The position numbers were made by a program, and so were the translations under genes. A model generated the notes under the pieces. The model did not search any database, was not told the DNA's origin, and saw only the letters and a list, made by a program, of their open reading frames with translations. DNA of 7,635 nucleotides from an uncultured Desulfobulbaceae bacterium (GTDB lineage: Bacteria > Desulfobacterota > Desulfobulbia > Desulfobulbales > Desulfobulbaceae): assembly GCA_947260045.1 (NCBI GenBank), contig CAMYOP010000292.1:1-7635 (forward strand), read 5' to 3'. Numbering within the stretch: the first letter of the stretch is position 1; every line of letters begins with the position of its first letter. Below are positions 6,601 through 7,635 of the stretch, piece by piece.

Positions 6601-7635
6601 ATGAAGATAAATCACGCATTGTTGGCATTAGGTCTTGGCCTTATTTTAGCGGTAAATGGGTACGCGGCAACTTTAAAAGAGGGCGATGAAAAATACAGAA
6701 TTCTTGTCATCAGCAGCTATCACAACGAATATCTATGGTCGCAAGAGACTAATCAAGGATTTTGTGCGGCTATGCTTAAATATGGCTATTTTGACAACAA
6801 AGATCAGGCGGATGTATACACAAAAAACGATTATGTGGAGTCGACAAAGGCTGTTGTCAAAAAAATGTGGATGGATTCGAAAAGAAAAAAGGGTAAGCAA
6901 GAAAAGGCAGAAATGGCCATGCGTGTTACTCAAGCTGCAAGGGATTTTGAGCCTGATATTATTTTCTTAGGGGATGACAATGCTGTTAAATATATTGGCA
7001 ATCAGTTTTTTGAGACGGGCATCCCCATTGTTTTCTGGGGGGTGAACAACACACCGGTAAAGTATGGTTTAGTGGTAACCAAGGATCGACCGGGTCATAA
7101 TGTGACAGGCGTTTATCAAACAGGGTATTATGTGGAGAGCTTGCTCTTCTTAAAGAAAATTGTGCCCGAGGTAAAGACCTTCGCTATTCTCTCCGATGAT
7201 ACATCTTCAGGAAGGTCACATCTGAAAAAAATTCAATATTATGCCAACAAGGGCGAATTACCGCTTACCCTCACTGAAACAGTTTCCACAAAAGATTATT
7301 CTTTATGGAAAAAGAAAGCGATGGAACTTCAGAACAGTGTTGATGCTTTTTTTCTCGCGCAATATTCCGGGCTGAAGGATGATAAAGGCAATTATGTACC
7401 CACTGAGGAAGTAACGAGTTGGTATATGCAGAACATCACTGTACCGGAGGCTGCTGTCCAGGGACAATTTGTAAAGCAAGGAATGTTATGCTCTGCCGAT
7501 GATTCAGGCTATAATCAGGGATTCGAAGCGGTTGCTATGGGGCATGATATTTTAGTCAATGGAGCCAAACCTGCTACTTTTGCCACCAGAACGCCCCAAC
7601 GAGGAGCATTAATGGTGAATAAAAAGAGGGCAAAA
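6601..7635 (+). CDS. Substrate-binding protein of ABC_sub_bind type (SBP2), 3' end cut off
   Basis: An intact open frame of 345 codons runs from ATG 6601 to the right edge. GGAG six bases before the ATG is a good ribosome binding site. The first 22 residues form a signal peptide (MKINHALLALGLGLILAVNGYA, written here as two parts: MKINHALLALG and LGLILAVNGYA) with likely cleavage after NGYA, so the protein should be periplasmic. Conserved blocks: ILVISSYHNEYLW (34-46), FLGDDNA (122-128), VFWGVNNTP (144-152), GVYQTGYYVES (170-180), FAILSDDTSSGR (194-205), DAFFLAQYSG (248-257) and MLCSADDSGYNQG (295-307). They match SBP1 in order and spacing. By that comparison some 15-20 residues are missing at the C-terminus. 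The fold is the periplasmic-binding type of PF04392-like proteins; the ligand is unknown. It lies downstream of the kinase in the same direction, without transporter genes, so it probably serves signalling. Unlike SBP1 it shows no lesion. Confidence 0.9.
   Translation, partial: MKINHALLALGLGLILAVNGYAATLKEGDEKYRILVISSYHNEYLWSQETNQGFCAAMLKYGYFDNKDQADVYTKNDYVESTKAVVKKMWMDSKRKKGKQEKAEMAMRVTQAARDFEPDIIFLGDDNAVKYIGNQFFETGIPIVFWGVNNTPVKYGLVVTKDRPGHNVTGVYQTGYYVESLLFLKKIVPEVKTFAILSDDTSSGRSHLKKIQYYANKGELPLTLTETVSTKDYSLWKKKAMELQNSVDAFFLAQYSGLKDDKGNYVPTEEVTSWYMQNITVPEAAVQGQFVKQGMLCSADDSGYNQGFEAVAMGHDILVNGAKPATFATRTPQRGALMVNKKRAK

Overview
The window looks like a piece of a Desulfobacterota-type (deltaproteobacterial) chromosome, probably from a draft or metagenomic assembly. 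This rests on moderate GC content, a periplasmic sensor with a c-type heme motif, a histidine kinase with the H-box 'GIAHEINTP' that is common in that group, and substrate-binding proteins of the ABC_sub_bind (PF04392-like) family encoded beside a kinase. The assignment is an inference from gene content; no rRNA or other marker gene is present.

Layout. Positions 1-807 (minus) hold the N-terminal 269 codons of a membrane-bound sensor with a CLECH heme c motif; the gene runs off the left edge. Upstream of it on the same strand, 884-1822 is an intact cation diffusion facilitator (CDF) metal transporter. Positions 1823-2947 form a gene-poor stretch of about 1.1 kb. It contains a nested inverted-repeat structure (1887-1983), a 174-bp element with imperfect terminal inverted repeats (2066-2239), a 60-codon plus-strand coding relic with an internal stop (2375-2554), and the N-terminal part of an IS3-family OrfA transposase (about 2555-2679, minus).

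From 2948 to the right edge everything is on the plus strand: a secreted substrate-binding protein (SBP1, 2948-4110), a sensor histidine kinase (4165-6464) and a second, paralogous substrate-binding protein (SBP2, 6601 onward, cut by the edge). No ABC permease or ATPase is visible. The simplest reading is a sensory module in which the periplasmic proteins bind a ligand and inform the kinase; its response regulator is not in the window.

The most striking feature is recent damage or copying error. The heme sensor carries a perfect 78-bp in-frame tandem duplication that doubles its first transmembrane helix. SBP1 carries a perfect 44-bp tandem duplication that shifts the frame; removing one copy restores a protein that aligns with SBP2 along its length. 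The kinase has a one-base frameshift near 4350 between its first membrane helix and its sensor domain. Both duplications have 2-bp junction microhomology. Either these are real recent mutations, or the assembly contains errors; raw reads would decide.
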